Positions 1-8,418 of a DNA stretch of 33,539 nucleotides are shown in pieces. The stretch is from Chloroflexota bacterium. Lineage in GTDB: Bacteria; Chloroflexota; Dehalococcoidia; Lucifugimonadales; UBA826. The notes below the pieces were generated by a model. That model was not told the DNA's origin. It ran no database searches and worked only from the letters and a program-made list of their open reading frames with translations. Position 1 is the stretch's first letter. Each line of letters begins with the position of its first letter. Made by a program: the position numbers and the translations under genes. The stretch is from contig PBWI01000021.1 of assembly GCA_002728195.1 (NCBI GenBank), positions 6,096 through 39,634 on the forward strand. Reading direction: 5' to 3'.

Positions 1-315
1 GCATTACGAATAGCAGTAAATCAGGAATTTGAAAATATAAACACAGGTTTGTCAGCTGGTTTGGAATTACTTGCTGATAGAGGTAAATTTGTAGTTCTTA
101 CCTACCATTCTCTTGAAGACAGGATAGTGAAACAATTTTTTAAAAAAGAGTCACTAAATTGCATATGCCCAGTGAACATTCCTGTTTGCATCTGTGATCA
201 TAAATCACGACTTCGTATAGTCAATAAAAAAGTTAAAACTCCCAGCAGTGGTGAAATCCAGAATAATCCTAGAAGTAGAAGTGCAAAAATGAGAATAGTA
301 GAGAAAATAGTTTGA
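1..315 (+). CDS. rsmH: 16S rRNA (cytosine1402-N4)-methyltransferase RsmH, C-terminal part (5' truncated by window)
   Basis: The reading frame is open from the first base, so only the C-terminal ~104 residues are present. RsmH (MraW) N4-methylates C1402 of 16S rRNA using S-adenosylmethionine. What is visible is the hallmark C-terminal region: ALRIAVNQEF, then TYHSLEDRIVKQFF with the conserved HSLEDR block, and the terminal NPRSRSAKMRIVE. A Cys-rich insert (CICPVNIPVCICDHK) sits where many RsmH proteins also carry Cys pairs. The TGA stop overlaps the TTG start of ftsA by four bases, so the two are probably translationally coupled. Finding it immediately before ftsA marks a dcw-type division cluster. 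An internal ATG at 49 is not the real start, because homology continues upstream of it. Confidence 0.93.
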   Translation, partial: ALRIAVNQEFENINTGLSAGLELLADRGKFVVLTYHSLEDRIVKQFFKKESLNCICPVNIPVCICDHKSRLRIVNKKVKTPSSGEIQNNPRSRSAKMRIVEKIV

Positions 316-1568
316 CACAAGGTTTTGCGGACACTAATTCTGATTTAATAACTGTGATAGATGTGGGCACGACCAAAGTTTGCACGGTTCTAGCTCGTAA
401 ATCAAAAAAGGGTTTTCCAGAGCTTATCTCTTTTAGCAGTATTCCCTGTTCCGGCGTTAAAAGGGGAAATGTGGTTGATGCAAGTGTGATAAGTGATGCC
501 ATACGCCAAACGGTGAATGATATCCGGTCTAGTACAGGAATAGATGTCAAATCTGCCTATGTTGGTATAACAGGGTCTCATATTTCTTATGAGAACAGAG
601 TTGATTATTTCCCTACCATAGGACAGCAAGGTGTGGTCACTTTAGATGAGGTAGCTCAAATACCAGATATGGTATCTGAAGGTTTGCGTATACCGGGTAG
701 AAAGATTATTCATGCACTCCCTATGCATTATGCTGTAGATGGATTTGACGGCATAAAAAATCCTGTAGGTATGCATGTGTCGGGTTTGGAAGTTACCACC
801 CATCTAGTTACCGCTGATTCTTATTTTGCCGACAAGCTGGAAGATACGTTAAAGATGGCCGGTATGGACTTGAAACTGATGGTGAATGAACCGTATGCCA
901 GCGGTGAAGCAATATTGACCCAAACGGAGAAGGATGCCGGATCAGCTGTAGTTGATATTGGTGGTGGTACTACAGACATAGTTATTTTCAAAAATGGTAG
1001 TGCCGTGTACACGGGCAGCATACCTGTGGGTGGTTTTCAATTTACTAATGACGTTTGTTTGACATACAACGTTGCATTTTCTGATGCTGAGGAAGCCAAA
1101 ATAAAGTTTGGGAACACCGAACTTTCTGCCATAGATTTGACTGAAACGATTCCGGTTTCTCCTATCGGTTCGTCAGCAACTATAGAATTGAGGCGGAGAG
1201 ATCTTTGTCAGCTAATGAGGGAACGTGCGATGGAACTCATTCGGTTGATAGATTTAAAGTTGCAACAGGGTGGATTAAAGGAAAACCCTAATTCAATTGT
1301 CTATATAACCGGTGGGGCCTCACAATTACCAGGTTTTTACGAAATGGCTGAACAATTTATTCCGAATTGTGTTGTGAAAAAAGGATCCCCCGATTTTCTT
1401 ATGGGGATAACAGATGATTTAAGAAACCCTTGCTATGCTACTGCTATTGGAATGGTATTACATGCATTCGTTGTCGAAAGTTCTATGGAAAGACGATTAG
1501 GTATGAATGATAGTATTGAAAGCTCGGGATTATTGGGACGTATAAAAAAACTATTAAAGTTAGCCTAG
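312..1568 (+). CDS. ftsA: Cell division protein FtsA (actin-like, membrane tether of FtsZ)
   Basis: FtsA is a bacterial actin homologue that binds ATP, anchors FtsZ filaments to the membrane and recruits later division proteins. In the 418 residues I see the phosphate-1 motif VIDVGTTK (15-22), the SHS2/1C subdomain region (~85-160), phosphate-2 VDIGGGTTD (214-222), AEEAKIKFG (259-267) and the adenosine motif ITGGASQLPGF (332-342). The last ~15 residues (SGLLGRIKKLLKLA) form a short basic amphipathic helix, the usual membrane-targeting sequence. The start is TTG at 312, overlapping the rsmH stop as TTGA. The next in-frame starts would cut into the first phosphate loop, so TTG is the best choice. 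ftsZ follows 34 bp downstream. Unusually, no mur, mraY, ftsL, ftsI, ftsW or ftsQ genes lie between rsmH and ftsA. Confidence 0.95.
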   Translation: MTQGFADTNSDLITVIDVGTTKVCTVLARKSKKGFPELISFSSIPCSGVKRGNVVDASVISDAIRQTVNDIRSSTGIDVKSAYVGITGSHISYENRVDYFPTIGQQGVVTLDEVAQIPDMVSEGLRIPGRKIIHALPMHYAVDGFDGIKNPVGMHVSGLEVTTHLVTADSYFADKLEDTLKMAGMDLKLMVNEPYASGEAILTQTEKDAGSAVVDIGGGTTDIVIFKNGSAVYTGSIPVGGFQFTNDVCLTYNVAFSDAEEAKIKFGNTELSAIDLTETIPVSPIGSSATIELRRRDLCQLMRERAMELIRLIDLKLQQGGLKENPNSIVYITGGASQLPGFYEMAEQFIPNCVVKKGSPDFLMGITDDLRNPCYATAIGMVLHAFVVESSMERRLGMNDSIESSGLLGRIKKLLKLA

Positions 1569-1602
1569 GTTGTAAAGGGTATTTTGTTTTTCGGAGGCAA
1601 AC

Positions 1603-2673
1603 ATGACTACAAGTGGTAGAGAATTGGAAGGGGTAGCGCGTATTAAAGTTATTGGAGTAGGCGGCGGCGGTTCAAACGCGGTCTCTCGTATGTTTAGGGA
1701 AAGAATATCTGGTGTGGAATACATAGTAATGAATACAGATATTCAGGCATTACTTAAAAGTGATGTGCCGAACCGGATAAGAATTGGTGAACAGCTTACT
1801 CAAGGAATGGGTGTTGGGGGAGATCCTGACAAGGGTTCAGCATCTGCGGAAGAGAGCAGGGAAGAGATATATGATGTCATAAGAGACTCTAACATGGTTT
1901 TCATAGCTGCAGGAATGGGTGGTGGAACAGGTACAGGGGCAGCTCCAGTAATAGCAGAAATAGCTCAAGAAACTGGTGCTTTGACAGTAGGAGTTGTAAC
2001 CAGACCTTTCGCATTTGAAGGAATAAGAAGATCGAAGCAAGCTCAGGCTGGTATAGAAAAGTTACAAAACAATGTTGACACTTTGTTGGTAATACCTAAC
2101 CAGAGACTTAGCGTTATCTCTCAGGAAGAAGTAACAGCAGAAAATGCCTTTGGGTTAGCAGATGATGTTTTGAGATTAGGGGTTCAGTCAATAACGGAGC
2201 TTATAACCAACCCGGGTGATATAAACCTGGATTTTGCCGATGTGCAGAGCATAATGAAGGATGCAGGTCCGGCCTGGATGTCGATCGGCCATGCTTCTGG
2301 AGCGACTAGATCTAGAGATGCAGCACAAGAGGCAATTACAAATCCGTTGATGGACGTATCGATAGAAGGTGCCACCGGCGTTCTATTTAATATAACTGGT
2401 GGTAGTGATTTGAAACTCTCAGAACTACATGAAGCCGCTGAGGTCATTCAAAGAGTAGTTGATCCCGAGGCAAACATAATATTTGGGATGACTACAGATC
2501 ACAAAATGGAAAATGAAATCAAGATAACAATAATTGCGACCGGGTTTCCCACGACGGATACTTTGCTACAGAGAGATATGGCAAGGACAGTTGAAGCCGT
2601 GAATAAAGTGGAAATAAATGAAGATTCATTAGATCTTCCACCTTTTTTGAGGAGGGGTGGAGGAAATATTTAA
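1603..2673 (+). CDS. ftsZ: Cell division protein FtsZ (tubulin-like GTPase)
   Basis: FtsZ polymerises with GTP into the cytokinetic Z ring. The 356-residue protein has the N-terminal nucleotide-binding loop [10 protein letters not shown] (~18-27), the tubulin signature GGGTGTG (106-112), the T7 synergy loop [12 protein letters not shown] (203-214) that supplies the catalytic Asp to the next subunit, and a conserved C-terminal peptide [12 protein letters not shown]. That peptide normally docks onto FtsA, which fits the neighbour. A clear ribosome binding site GGAGG lies at 1593-1597, six bases before the ATG. The linker before the C-terminal peptide is very short compared with proteobacterial FtsZ. 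It is very likely cotranscribed with ftsA. Confidence 0.97.
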   Translation: MTTSGRELEGVARIKVIGVGGGGSNAVSRMFRERISGVEYIVMNTDIQALLKSDVPNRIRIGEQLTQGMGVGGDPDKGSASAEESREEIYDVIRDSNMVFIAAGMGGGTGTGAAPVIAEIAQETGALTVGVVTRPFAFEGIRRSKQAQAGIEKLQNNVDTLLVIPNQRLSVISQEEVTAENAFGLADDVLRLGVQSITELITNPGDINLDFADVQSIMKDAGPAWMSIGHASGATRSRDAAQEAITNPLMDVSIEGATGVLFNITGGSDLKLSELHEAAEVIQRVVDPEANIIFGMTTDHKMENEIKITIIATGFPTTDTLLQRDMARTVEAVNKVEINEDSLDLPPFLRRGGGNI

Positions 2674-2875
2674 TGGCTGATTCGGAATAATTGGATTGAC
2701 GAAATAGGTTTTTGAAAATAGGAAACTTATCGAAGCTTCTAAATTGCAAAAGCGTCTTTTGTGAATTTTTGTTCAAATGTGTACTAAATGAGAGGTCCGT
2801 GCCTAACGTCGTAGTTCAGTACTAAAAATCTCGCAAAAATAATGGGTTCTACCCCTTGAGACTTTCCATCTGAAA
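2674..2875. other. Non-coding spacer between ftsZ and the nrdR operator
   Basis: About 200 bases follow ftsZ before the NrdR boxes, part of the longest gene-free stretch in the window (306 bases to the nrdR ATG). I see no open frame with protein-family character, no tRNA cloverleaf and no GC-rich hairpin followed by a T run. A TTGACG hexamer at 2696 lacks a convincing -10 partner. The segment probably contains the end of the ftsAZ transcript and the upstream part of the nrdR promoter. Confidence 0.4.
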
Positions 2876-2891
2876 CCTCAATATATAGCGT
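2876..2891 (+). promoter_or_regulatory. NrdR box 1 (operator upstream of nrdR-nrdJ)
   Basis: The 16-mer CCTCAATATATAGCGT matches the palindromic NrdR-box consensus ACACWATATATWGTGT at 13 of 16 positions by my hand alignment. It lies ~90 bases before the nrdR ATG and exactly 31 bp (about three helical turns) upstream of a second box, the tandem arrangement known for NrdR operators. It is expected to bind the nrdR product when its ATP-cone is loaded with (d)ATP, repressing the nrdR-nrdJ transcript. Confidence 0.75.
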
Positions 2892-2906
2892 AGCCTCACT
2901 GGAATA

Positions 2907-2922
2907 GCACGATTTATAGTGT
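2907..2922 (+). promoter_or_regulatory. NrdR box 2 (operator upstream of nrdR-nrdJ)
   Basis: The 16-mer GCACGATTTATAGTGT also matches the consensus ACACWATATATWGTGT at 13 of 16 positions, and it includes an intact right half ATAGTGT. It contains a TATAGT hexamer (2915-2920) that could double as a -10 element, but I could not find a good -35 at the right distance, so the exact promoter is unresolved. Its spacing to box 1 supports cooperative binding on one face of the helix. Confidence 0.75.
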
Positions 2923-2979
2923 GTTTACATATTTGTTAACCGTGTTAATTCCTTTTAGATTTTGGAGTTAGTAACATCT

Positions 2980-3534
2980 ATGTATTGTCCGTTTTGTAGT
3001 AATGAAGATTCGAGAGTTATTGATTCTCGAGATTCTGACGAGAGCATACGTAGGAGGCGAGAGTGTTCAACCTGTGGACTTCGTTTTACAACATATGAAC
3101 GAATACAGACGAGAGCTCTGATAGTAGTCAAACGAGACGGTAGGAGGGAAGAATTTAATAGAGATAAGCTATGGTCTAGTATGAAAAATGCCTGCGCAAA
3201 AAGGCCTCTACCAATAGGTAGTATTGAAAAAGCCATTGATGAGATTGAAGCTTATTTAGGTAATGCAGGTAGAGCTGAAATGCCTTCAAGAGCAATTGGC
3301 GAATTAGTGATGGATCGATTAAGGAATCTTGATAGGGTGTCATATATAAGATTTGCTAGTGTTTATAGGGACTTCAGGGATATAGAAAGTTTCAAAGAAG
3401 AAGTTGATGCATTGTTGGAACCAAAAAGAGAAGAAGAAAGCAGTCAATTGTCGTTTCTTAAAGATGATGAATTGACCCCGGTCGGACGTAGGAAAAGAGG
3501 AAGAAAACCTAAGAAGCCAACAGCACAAATTTAA
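2980..3534 (+). CDS. nrdR: Transcriptional repressor NrdR
   Basis: NrdR represses ribonucleotide reductase genes in response to ATP/dATP levels. It begins MYCPFCSNEDSRVIDSR, the standard N-terminus, and has a four-Cys zinc ribbon made from CPFC (3-6) and CSTC (~31-34) followed by GLRFTTYER. An ATP-cone domain (~49-139) opens with VVKRDGRREEFNRDKLW. At 184 residues it is longer than the usual ~150-160, the extra being an acidic then Lys/Arg-rich tail (GRRKRGRKPKKP) that may add DNA affinity. I chose ATG 2980 over an in-frame TTG at 2962 because the family starts almost directly at the first CxxC; GGAG at 2964-2967 precedes it at a rather long spacing. Two NrdR boxes upstream indicate autoregulation, and nrdJ is directly downstream. 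Confidence 0.93.
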   Translation: MYCPFCSNEDSRVIDSRDSDESIRRRRECSTCGLRFTTYERIQTRALIVVKRDGRREEFNRDKLWSSMKNACAKRPLPIGSIEKAIDEIEAYLGNAGRAEMPSRAIGELVMDRLRNLDRVSYIRFASVYRDFRDIESFKEEVDALLEPKREEESSQLSFLKDDELTPVGRRKRGRKPKKPTAQI

Positions 3535-3558
3535 AAATGAAGTTGAAAGATGTATAAT
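3530..3558 (+). promoter_or_regulatory. Candidate promoter for nrdJ
   Basis: A perfect TATAAT at 3553-3558 is preceded, with 17 bases between, by TTTAAA at 3530-3535 (4 of 6 matches to TTGACA), overlapping the nrdR stop. It would give a leader of ~80 bases before the nrdJ ATG. Near the predicted transcription start lies a small inverted repeat, ACAAAT (3563-3568) / ATTTGT (3578-3583). It does not match the NrdR consensus. nrdJ may therefore have its own promoter in addition to read-through from nrdR. Confidence 0.45.
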
Positions 3559-3642
3559 CCGTACAAATGTTCGTATTATTTGTTTGAATTGTTCTAGTTT
3601 TTTGAAAATATTTTAATACAGTTTTATTGAGGAGTAGTGTTA

Positions 3643-6129
3643 ATGACTCAAGGAGTAGTTTCAGGGGGGTCTTCAAACAGTGGTGATAGAGAAGAAATGA
3701 GAGAAGATGTAGTAAAGGCCTTGGAGTCAGTTGGGGTTTCTGGAGAGGTGGCTGCAGCGCTGACTAATACAATATTAGAGTCGGGTGAAATAGATGCGTC
3801 CGATGATCGGGTTCACAGTGATGGTTTAAGTCTTTCTGATAACGCTAGATTCATTATTGAAAAACGATATCTCCGACGAGATGATAATGGAGAGCCAATT
3901 GAAGACCCTGAAGGGTTATTTAGGCGGGTTTCAAGTGCTGTTTCATTAGGAGAACCTGAAGTAAAACAGGCAGAATATGAGCAAAAATACTATGAAATAA
4001 TGTCCACTTTAAAGTTTTTGCCTAATTCTCCAACTTTAGTAAATGCTGGTACCGGAAGAGGTTGTCTTTCAGCCTGTTTTGTGGTTTCTCCAGAAGATAA
4101 TATTCAATCTATAATGAAGGTTGCCAACGATGCAGCGATGATTGAAAAATGGGGTGGTGGTATTGGGTTTGGGCTTTCTGACTTGAGGCCAAAACAGGAC
4201 CGAATATCTACCACACATGGTCAGGCTTGTGGCCCAATTGCTGTGATGAAATTATTTTCTGCTGTTGGAGCTACTCTGACCCAAGGGGCATTTAGATTAG
4301 GTGCGCATATGGGGCAACTGATTATTAGTCATCCTGACATAAGGGAATTTATTCATTGTAAAGATGATGATGATACCCTTCAGAATTTCAATATATCTGT
4401 TCAAATAACTGATGATTTTATGAAAGCAGTTGAGAACGATGATGACTGGAACCTTATCAACCCAAGAGATACAGGTGACGGACCGACCAATGAGATACTA
4501 GGGACTGTTAAAGCACGTGAATTATGGGATGAAATAGCTGAATCAGCTTGGAAGACTGGAGATCCTGGAGTGGTTTTTGTGGACAGAGTTTGGGAGACTG
4601 CACCTAACCCTCAAATGGGCAAAATAAAGACTAGCAACCCATGTGGTGAAGAATTCTTGGAGAATTATGGGAACTGTTGTTTAGGGTCAATCAATTTGGA
4701 TGCTCACATAGCTGGGAATGATTTTGACTGGGAATCCTTGGAGGAAACCACGAGGACAGGAGTTCGTTTTCTTAATGATGTTATTGAAGTAAATTCGTTT
4801 CCACTACCAGTATTGCGCGAAGTAAATTTGGATACTCGTCGTATTGGATTAGGAGTCATGGGTTTCGCGGATGCTCTTGTACGAATGGGACTACCTTATG
4901 ATTCTCAAGAGGCCTATGATCTTGCCGATAAATTGGGAGGTTTTCTGAATCGTATTGCTTGGGACGAATCGGCTAAGGTTGCTGAGGAAAGGGGACCTTT
5001 CCCAGAGTATGAAAATTCTGCTTTGAAACAATGGGGAATGCCCCCTGTGAGAAATGCAAGTGTTGTGACTATTGCGCCAACAGGAACAATTAGTAGGATC
5101 GCCGGTTGTTCTAGTGGGATTGAGCCTCATTTTGCTTTGGCTTGGTGGTCCAACGTGTTGTGGGAAGATCATGAAGGGACGAGTTCTAGACTTTTGGATT
5201 CACCATCTTCAATTCTAGAGAGTTTGAAATCTGCTATTGGTACTGAGGAAGCTGCTAGGGAAGTTTTAACCCAAATTGTGGAAGATCCTGATAATGCCGA
5301 GAAAATTATGGGTGACCATGGTCTAGACTCTGCAGTTTATAGAACGTCAATGGGTGTCTCAGCTGAGGCTCATGTGAAAATGCAATCGATATGGCAAAAA
5401 CATGTAACTAACTCTGTTTCTAAAACAATTAATCTTCCGAATTCGGCTACTGTGCAGGATGTTAAAGACGCTTATAAGTTGGCCTGGGAGACCGGTTGTA
5501 AAGCAGTAACGGTATACAGAGACGGTTCTAAGTCTATGCAAGTTTTGGAAACTGGCAAGACAAAAGTGGAGGATGAGGATAACCAAGAAGATCACTTAAA
5601 GGTACCACGACAAAGACCTGTATCTGTTACCGGAGTCACTGATAGAGTAAGAACAGGTCACGGAACCATGTTTGTAAACATAACATTTGATGATCAAGGT
5701 CATCCCTTTGAAGTATTTGCGAATTTAGGAAAATCTGGAAGTAGTGACTCTGCGTATTTGGAAGCTATTGCAAGGCTGTCCTCAATGGCCTTGCGAGCTG
5801 GAATCGATCCTTCACAAATAGTAGATCAGTTAAGAGGTATTACCGACGTTCCGGTTTGGGATGGGGGTACTCTAGTAAGATCCGCGCCAGATGCGGTCGC
5901 TCTTGCTTTAAGCAGGCATATAGGTAATCTGAATGTTGGTTCTAATGTGATCGATAATGTAGCAAGTTCCGCACAATTGGGATTGTTTCCTTCTACAAAC
6001 AAAGAAAATGATCAGGAAAATAATTCCAATGTTGCTAGTGGTGCTAAATGCCCAGAATGCTCAGGTTATTTACTTCATCAAGAAGGCTGTTTGAGTTGCC
6101 CTGATTGTGGATACAATAAATGCGAATAA
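3643..6129 (+). CDS. nrdJ: Adenosylcobalamin-dependent (class II) ribonucleoside-diphosphate reductase NrdJ
   Basis: Class II reductases make deoxyribonucleotides with an adenosylcobalamin-generated thiyl radical and need no oxygen. The 828-residue protein contains FLPNSPTLVNAGTGRGCLSAC (first redox Cys), the active-site stretch NPCGEE (~332-337) followed by GNCCLGSINL, the substrate loop APTGTISRIAGCSSGIEPH, and a C-terminal redox tail CPECSGYLLHQEGCLSCPDC with paired cysteines for re-reduction. The first ~60 residues are a poorly conserved extension. ATG 3643 has a fine Shine-Dalgarno GAGGAG eight bases upstream; an in-frame GTG at 3637 would overlap that site and is less likely. It follows nrdR and is presumably its main target. 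No nrdA, nrdB or nrdD is present here. Confidence 0.95.
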   Translation: MTQGVVSGGSSNSGDREEMREDVVKALESVGVSGEVAAALTNTILESGEIDASDDRVHSDGLSLSDNARFIIEKRYLRRDDNGEPIEDPEGLFRRVSSAVSLGEPEVKQAEYEQKYYEIMSTLKFLPNSPTLVNAGTGRGCLSACFVVSPEDNIQSIMKVANDAAMIEKWGGGIGFGLSDLRPKQDRISTTHGQACGPIAVMKLFSAVGATLTQGAFRLGAHMGQLIISHPDIREFIHCKDDDDTLQNFNISVQITDDFMKAVENDDDWNLINPRDTGDGPTNEILGTVKARELWDEIAESAWKTGDPGVVFVDRVWETAPNPQMGKIKTSNPCGEEFLENYGNCCLGSINLDAHIAGNDFDWESLEETTRTGVRFLNDVIEVNSFPLPVLREVNLDTRRIGLGVMGFADALVRMGLPYDSQEAYDLADKLGGFLNRIAWDESAKVAEERGPFPEYENSALKQWGMPPVRNASVVTIAPTGTISRIAGCSSGIEPHFALAWWSNVLWEDHEGTSSRLLDSPSSILESLKSAIGTEEAAREVLTQIVEDPDNAEKIMGDHGLDSAVYRTSMGVSAEAHVKMQSIWQKHVTNSVSKTINLPNSATVQDVKDAYKLAWETGCKAVTVYRDGSKSMQVLETGKTKVEDEDNQEDHLKVPRQRPVSVTGVTDRVRTGHGTMFVNITFDDQGHPFEVFANLGKSGSSDSAYLEAIARLSSMALRAGIDPSQIVDQLRGITDVPVWDGGTLVRSAPDAVALALSRHIGNLNVGSNVIDNVASSAQLGLFPSTNKENDQENNSNVASGAKCPECSGYLLHQEGCLSCPDCGYNKCE

Positions 6130-6252
6130 GAGGATTAACTAGAAGAGCCTTTTAATTATTATTTGTTCAACTAGTGGTTTTGAAAATATCAGTCCATCTT
6201 TAAAAGTAGCTGATTTGCTGTTTGCTTTGAGATCTTAATAGGACATCAACTA

Positions 6253-7263
6253 ATGACTTATAGACCTTTTCTTGCTATCACTATGGGGGATTCAGCCGGT
6301 ATAGGGCCAGAAGTAGTGGCGAAGACACTCATAGACGAAAGTATTTATGGGAAATGTATTCCTTTCGTCATAGGAAATGCTGAAGCTATGTCCGCTGCAT
6401 TTAAATTAATAGGTTCAAATGTTTCAGTTAAAAAAATTACTTCCATCCAAAATATAGAGGCTAGCTCTGACAAGATTGATGTTTTAGACGAAGGAAATCT
6501 TGATTTCAGTAAAATAGATTATGGTCAAATTTCTGCTGAATCTGGGAAAGCTTCTGTTGATTGGATACTGAAAGCTGGTGAGTTAGCTGCCTCGGGTCAG
6601 GTGCAGGCCATAAGTACGGCACCGATCAATAAAGAGGCATGTAATCTGGCAGGTCATAAAGACATTGGGCATATGGAAATTTTCCAAAACCAGACTGGAG
6701 TAAGTCAGGTTGCTACTATGCTTATGACTGGAACCCTGAGAGTAGTTCACTTGACTACTCATAGGTCATTAAGAATAGCCTGTGACTACGTTACTCGCGA
6801 TAATGTGTTGGCGAAAATATCCTTAACAAATGATCATTTTAAGAAATGGGGGTTTACATCTCCGAGAATTGGGGTCGCTGCTCTAAATCCTCATGCCAGT
6901 GATGGTGGGTTATTGGGTGATGAGGAACATGTACAAATAGCACCAGCTGTTGAAGACGCTCGCTCTATGGGAATCGATGTCACTGGTCCTATACCGGCAG
7001 ACACAGTGTTCAATCAGAACATTGATGGCATGTATGACGTATGCATAGCTATGTACCATGATCAGGGTCATATTCCTATTAAAGTGCATGATTGGAAAAG
7101 AAGTGTAAGTGTGAATCTTGGTTTGCCATTTATAAGGACTTCTGTTGATCACGGCACCGCGTTTGATATAGCGGGAAAAGGGATCGCCGACCATATTAGT
7201 ATGATGGAATCTATTAACACTGCTGTCTCTTTAGTAAGTGATGGTAAATTGCCTGGAATATAG
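6253..7263 (+). CDS. PdxA-family 4-phospho-hydroxy-acid dehydrogenase (PdxA/PdxA2-like)
   Basis: This family oxidises 4-phosphorylated hydroxy acids with NAD+ and decarboxylates the product. PdxA does this in pyridoxal 5'-phosphate synthesis, PdxA2 in D-threonate or D-erythronate catabolism. The 336 residues start with TMGDSAGIGPEV (10-21), and the three metal-binding histidines fall at H170 (LTTHRSL), H214 (LNPHASDGG) and H269 (YHDQGH), with STAPINK (121-127) and TSVDHGTAFDIAGKG near the end. The YHDQGHIPIKV form, rather than YHDQGL, resembles PdxA2-type proteins, so a sugar-acid role is as likely as vitamin B6 synthesis. No pdxJ or DUF1537 kinase is nearby to decide. proC follows after 24 bp, so the two are probably cotranscribed. 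An AGGA lies a few bases before the ATG. Confidence 0.87.
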   Translation: MTYRPFLAITMGDSAGIGPEVVAKTLIDESIYGKCIPFVIGNAEAMSAAFKLIGSNVSVKKITSIQNIEASSDKIDVLDEGNLDFSKIDYGQISAESGKASVDWILKAGELAASGQVQAISTAPINKEACNLAGHKDIGHMEIFQNQTGVSQVATMLMTGTLRVVHLTTHRSLRIACDYVTRDNVLAKISLTNDHFKKWGFTSPRIGVAALNPHASDGGLLGDEEHVQIAPAVEDARSMGIDVTGPIPADTVFNQNIDGMYDVCIAMYHDQGHIPIKVHDWKRSVSVNLGLPFIRTSVDHGTAFDIAGKGIADHISMMESINTAVSLVSDGKLPGI

Positions 7264-7287
7264 GATAAAACTACTGAGGAATTAGTT

Positions 7288-8088
7288 ATGACGATATCTT
7301 TTATTGGTGGTGGAATAATGGCCGAGTCCTTTATAGCAGGAGTGCTAAAAGAGGGATTGTTTGGTTCAGATGAAATTTATGTAAGTGATCCCGCTCCTGA
7401 AAGACTAGAACACTTAACGACTACCTATAAAGTGAATTGTGTGGAGGGTAATTTAGATATTCTGAAACAGGATGGGAAGATCCTATTGGCTGTTAAGCCG
7501 CAAACTTTGCCGGAAATATACACAGAATTAAAGGGAAAAATATCCCCGGAGCGGTCCATAATATCGATCGTTGCCGGATGCAAATCTGACGACCTTTCCT
7601 CAGGGTTAGGGCATGATGCAATAATAAGAGTGATGCCAAATACCCCTTCACAAATAGGTAAAGGAATGTTGGTTTGGACTGCAAAAGACAAAGTTGAGGA
7701 GTCAGAGAAAAAGGAAATTTCCTCTATTCTTCAAACATTAGGTGAGGAATATTATGTGCACGATGAAAAATATATTGATATGGCCACAGCTTTGAGTGCT
7801 AGTGGACCTGCCTATGTTTTTCTGTTTATTCAATCTTTGATTGACGCTGGAGTATATTTAGGAATGCCCAGGGAAATGGCTAGGCACCTAGTGCTACAAA
7901 CTGTTTCAGGCAGTACGGATTTAGTTTTGGAAAGTGGTAATCACCCTTCTGTTCTCAGCGATATGGTCACTTCGCCAGGAGGAACCACTATAGAAGCTTT
8001 AGTTTCTATGGAGAATGATGGTCTGAGGGCGGCTTTAATAAATGGAGTAAGGGCGGCGTTTGATCGCTCAGTTGAGTTAGGAAATTGA
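7288..8088 (+). CDS. proC: Pyrroline-5-carboxylate reductase
   Basis: ProC performs the last step of proline synthesis, reducing 1-pyrroline-5-carboxylate with NAD(P)H. The 266-residue chain has the N-terminal Rossmann loop FIGGGIMAE (5-13), the conserved MPNTP (116-120), and the C-terminal dimerisation and substrate region: SASGPAYVFLF (~170-180) and MVTSPGGTTIEAL (216-228). Length matches the family (~270). A GAGG Shine-Dalgarno precedes ATG 7288. The TGA stop overlaps the TTG start of yggT in the sequence TTGA. The proC-yggT neighbourhood is widely conserved in bacteria, which supports both assignments. Confidence 0.95.
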   Translation: MTISFIGGGIMAESFIAGVLKEGLFGSDEIYVSDPAPERLEHLTTTYKVNCVEGNLDILKQDGKILLAVKPQTLPEIYTELKGKISPERSIISIVAGCKSDDLSSGLGHDAIIRVMPNTPSQIGKGMLVWTAKDKVEESEKKEISSILQTLGEEYYVHDEKYIDMATALSASGPAYVFLFIQSLIDAGVYLGMPREMARHLVLQTVSGSTDLVLESGNHPSVLSDMVTSPGGTTIEALVSMENDGLRAALINGVRAAFDRSVELGN

Positions 8089-8354
8089 GCATAGGGAGCT
8101 ATCTAGGAAACTTCCTGAATTTACTGGCAACTGTGCTTTATTTTGCGATATTGGCTCGAGTTTTGGCTTCCTGGTTTAATGTGTCACCTGGTAGTCCATT
8201 TATGCCTATTCTTAGGTTAATTTACGGTATCACTGAACCCATTATGGGTCCGATAAGGAAAATACTTCCAAGAACGGGCATGTTTGATTTTTCCCCTGTA
8301 GTAGCTTTGATACTGCTGCATTTTTTGAGGGTTTTTGCTGGAAAATTAGGTTGA
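8085..8354 (+). CDS. yggT: YggT-family small membrane protein
   Basis: An 89-residue integral membrane protein with two hydrophobic segments, roughly LNLLATVLYFAILARVLASW (12-31) and VVALILLHFLRVFAG (~72-86). Between them is the family-typical amphipathic PGSPFMPILRLIYGITEPIMGPIRK. YggT proteins have been linked to osmotic tolerance and to division or chlorophyll-complex placement in different lineages; a precise function is not established. It starts with TTG inside the proC stop (TTGA), leaving no independent ribosome site, so translation is probably coupled to proC. It converges on the SDR gene ending at 8419. Confidence 0.85.
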   Translation: MSIGSYLGNFLNLLATVLYFAILARVLASWFNVSPGSPFMPILRLIYGITEPIMGPIRKILPRTGMFDFSPVVALILLHFLRVFAGKLG

Positions 8355-8418
8355 ATTCTCAAAAATTCGACTGTGACTTTTTGCTATTCCAAGATAAACA
8401 GAAAATTATCTACGAAGA

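Noticed and set aside
2893-2902. GCCTCACTGG, reminiscent of the B12 box of cobalamin riboswitches, ahead of a B12-dependent enzyme
   Set aside because: It has an extra base relative to GCCACTG, and the other conserved riboswitch core segments (GGGAA, GGTG, AATCC-like) are absent upstream. The site also lies between the two NrdR boxes.
2962-2979. An upstream TTG start for nrdR adding six residues
   Set aside because: NrdR proteins begin almost directly at the first CxxC. The TTG overlaps the GGAG that serves as the ribosome site, so ATG 2980 is preferred.
6135-6175. Repeated TTAACTAG / TTCAACTAG after nrdJ
   Set aside because: It is a short, imperfect direct repeat in AT-rich DNA with no hairpin or T run. 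It is not convincing as a terminator or attachment site.
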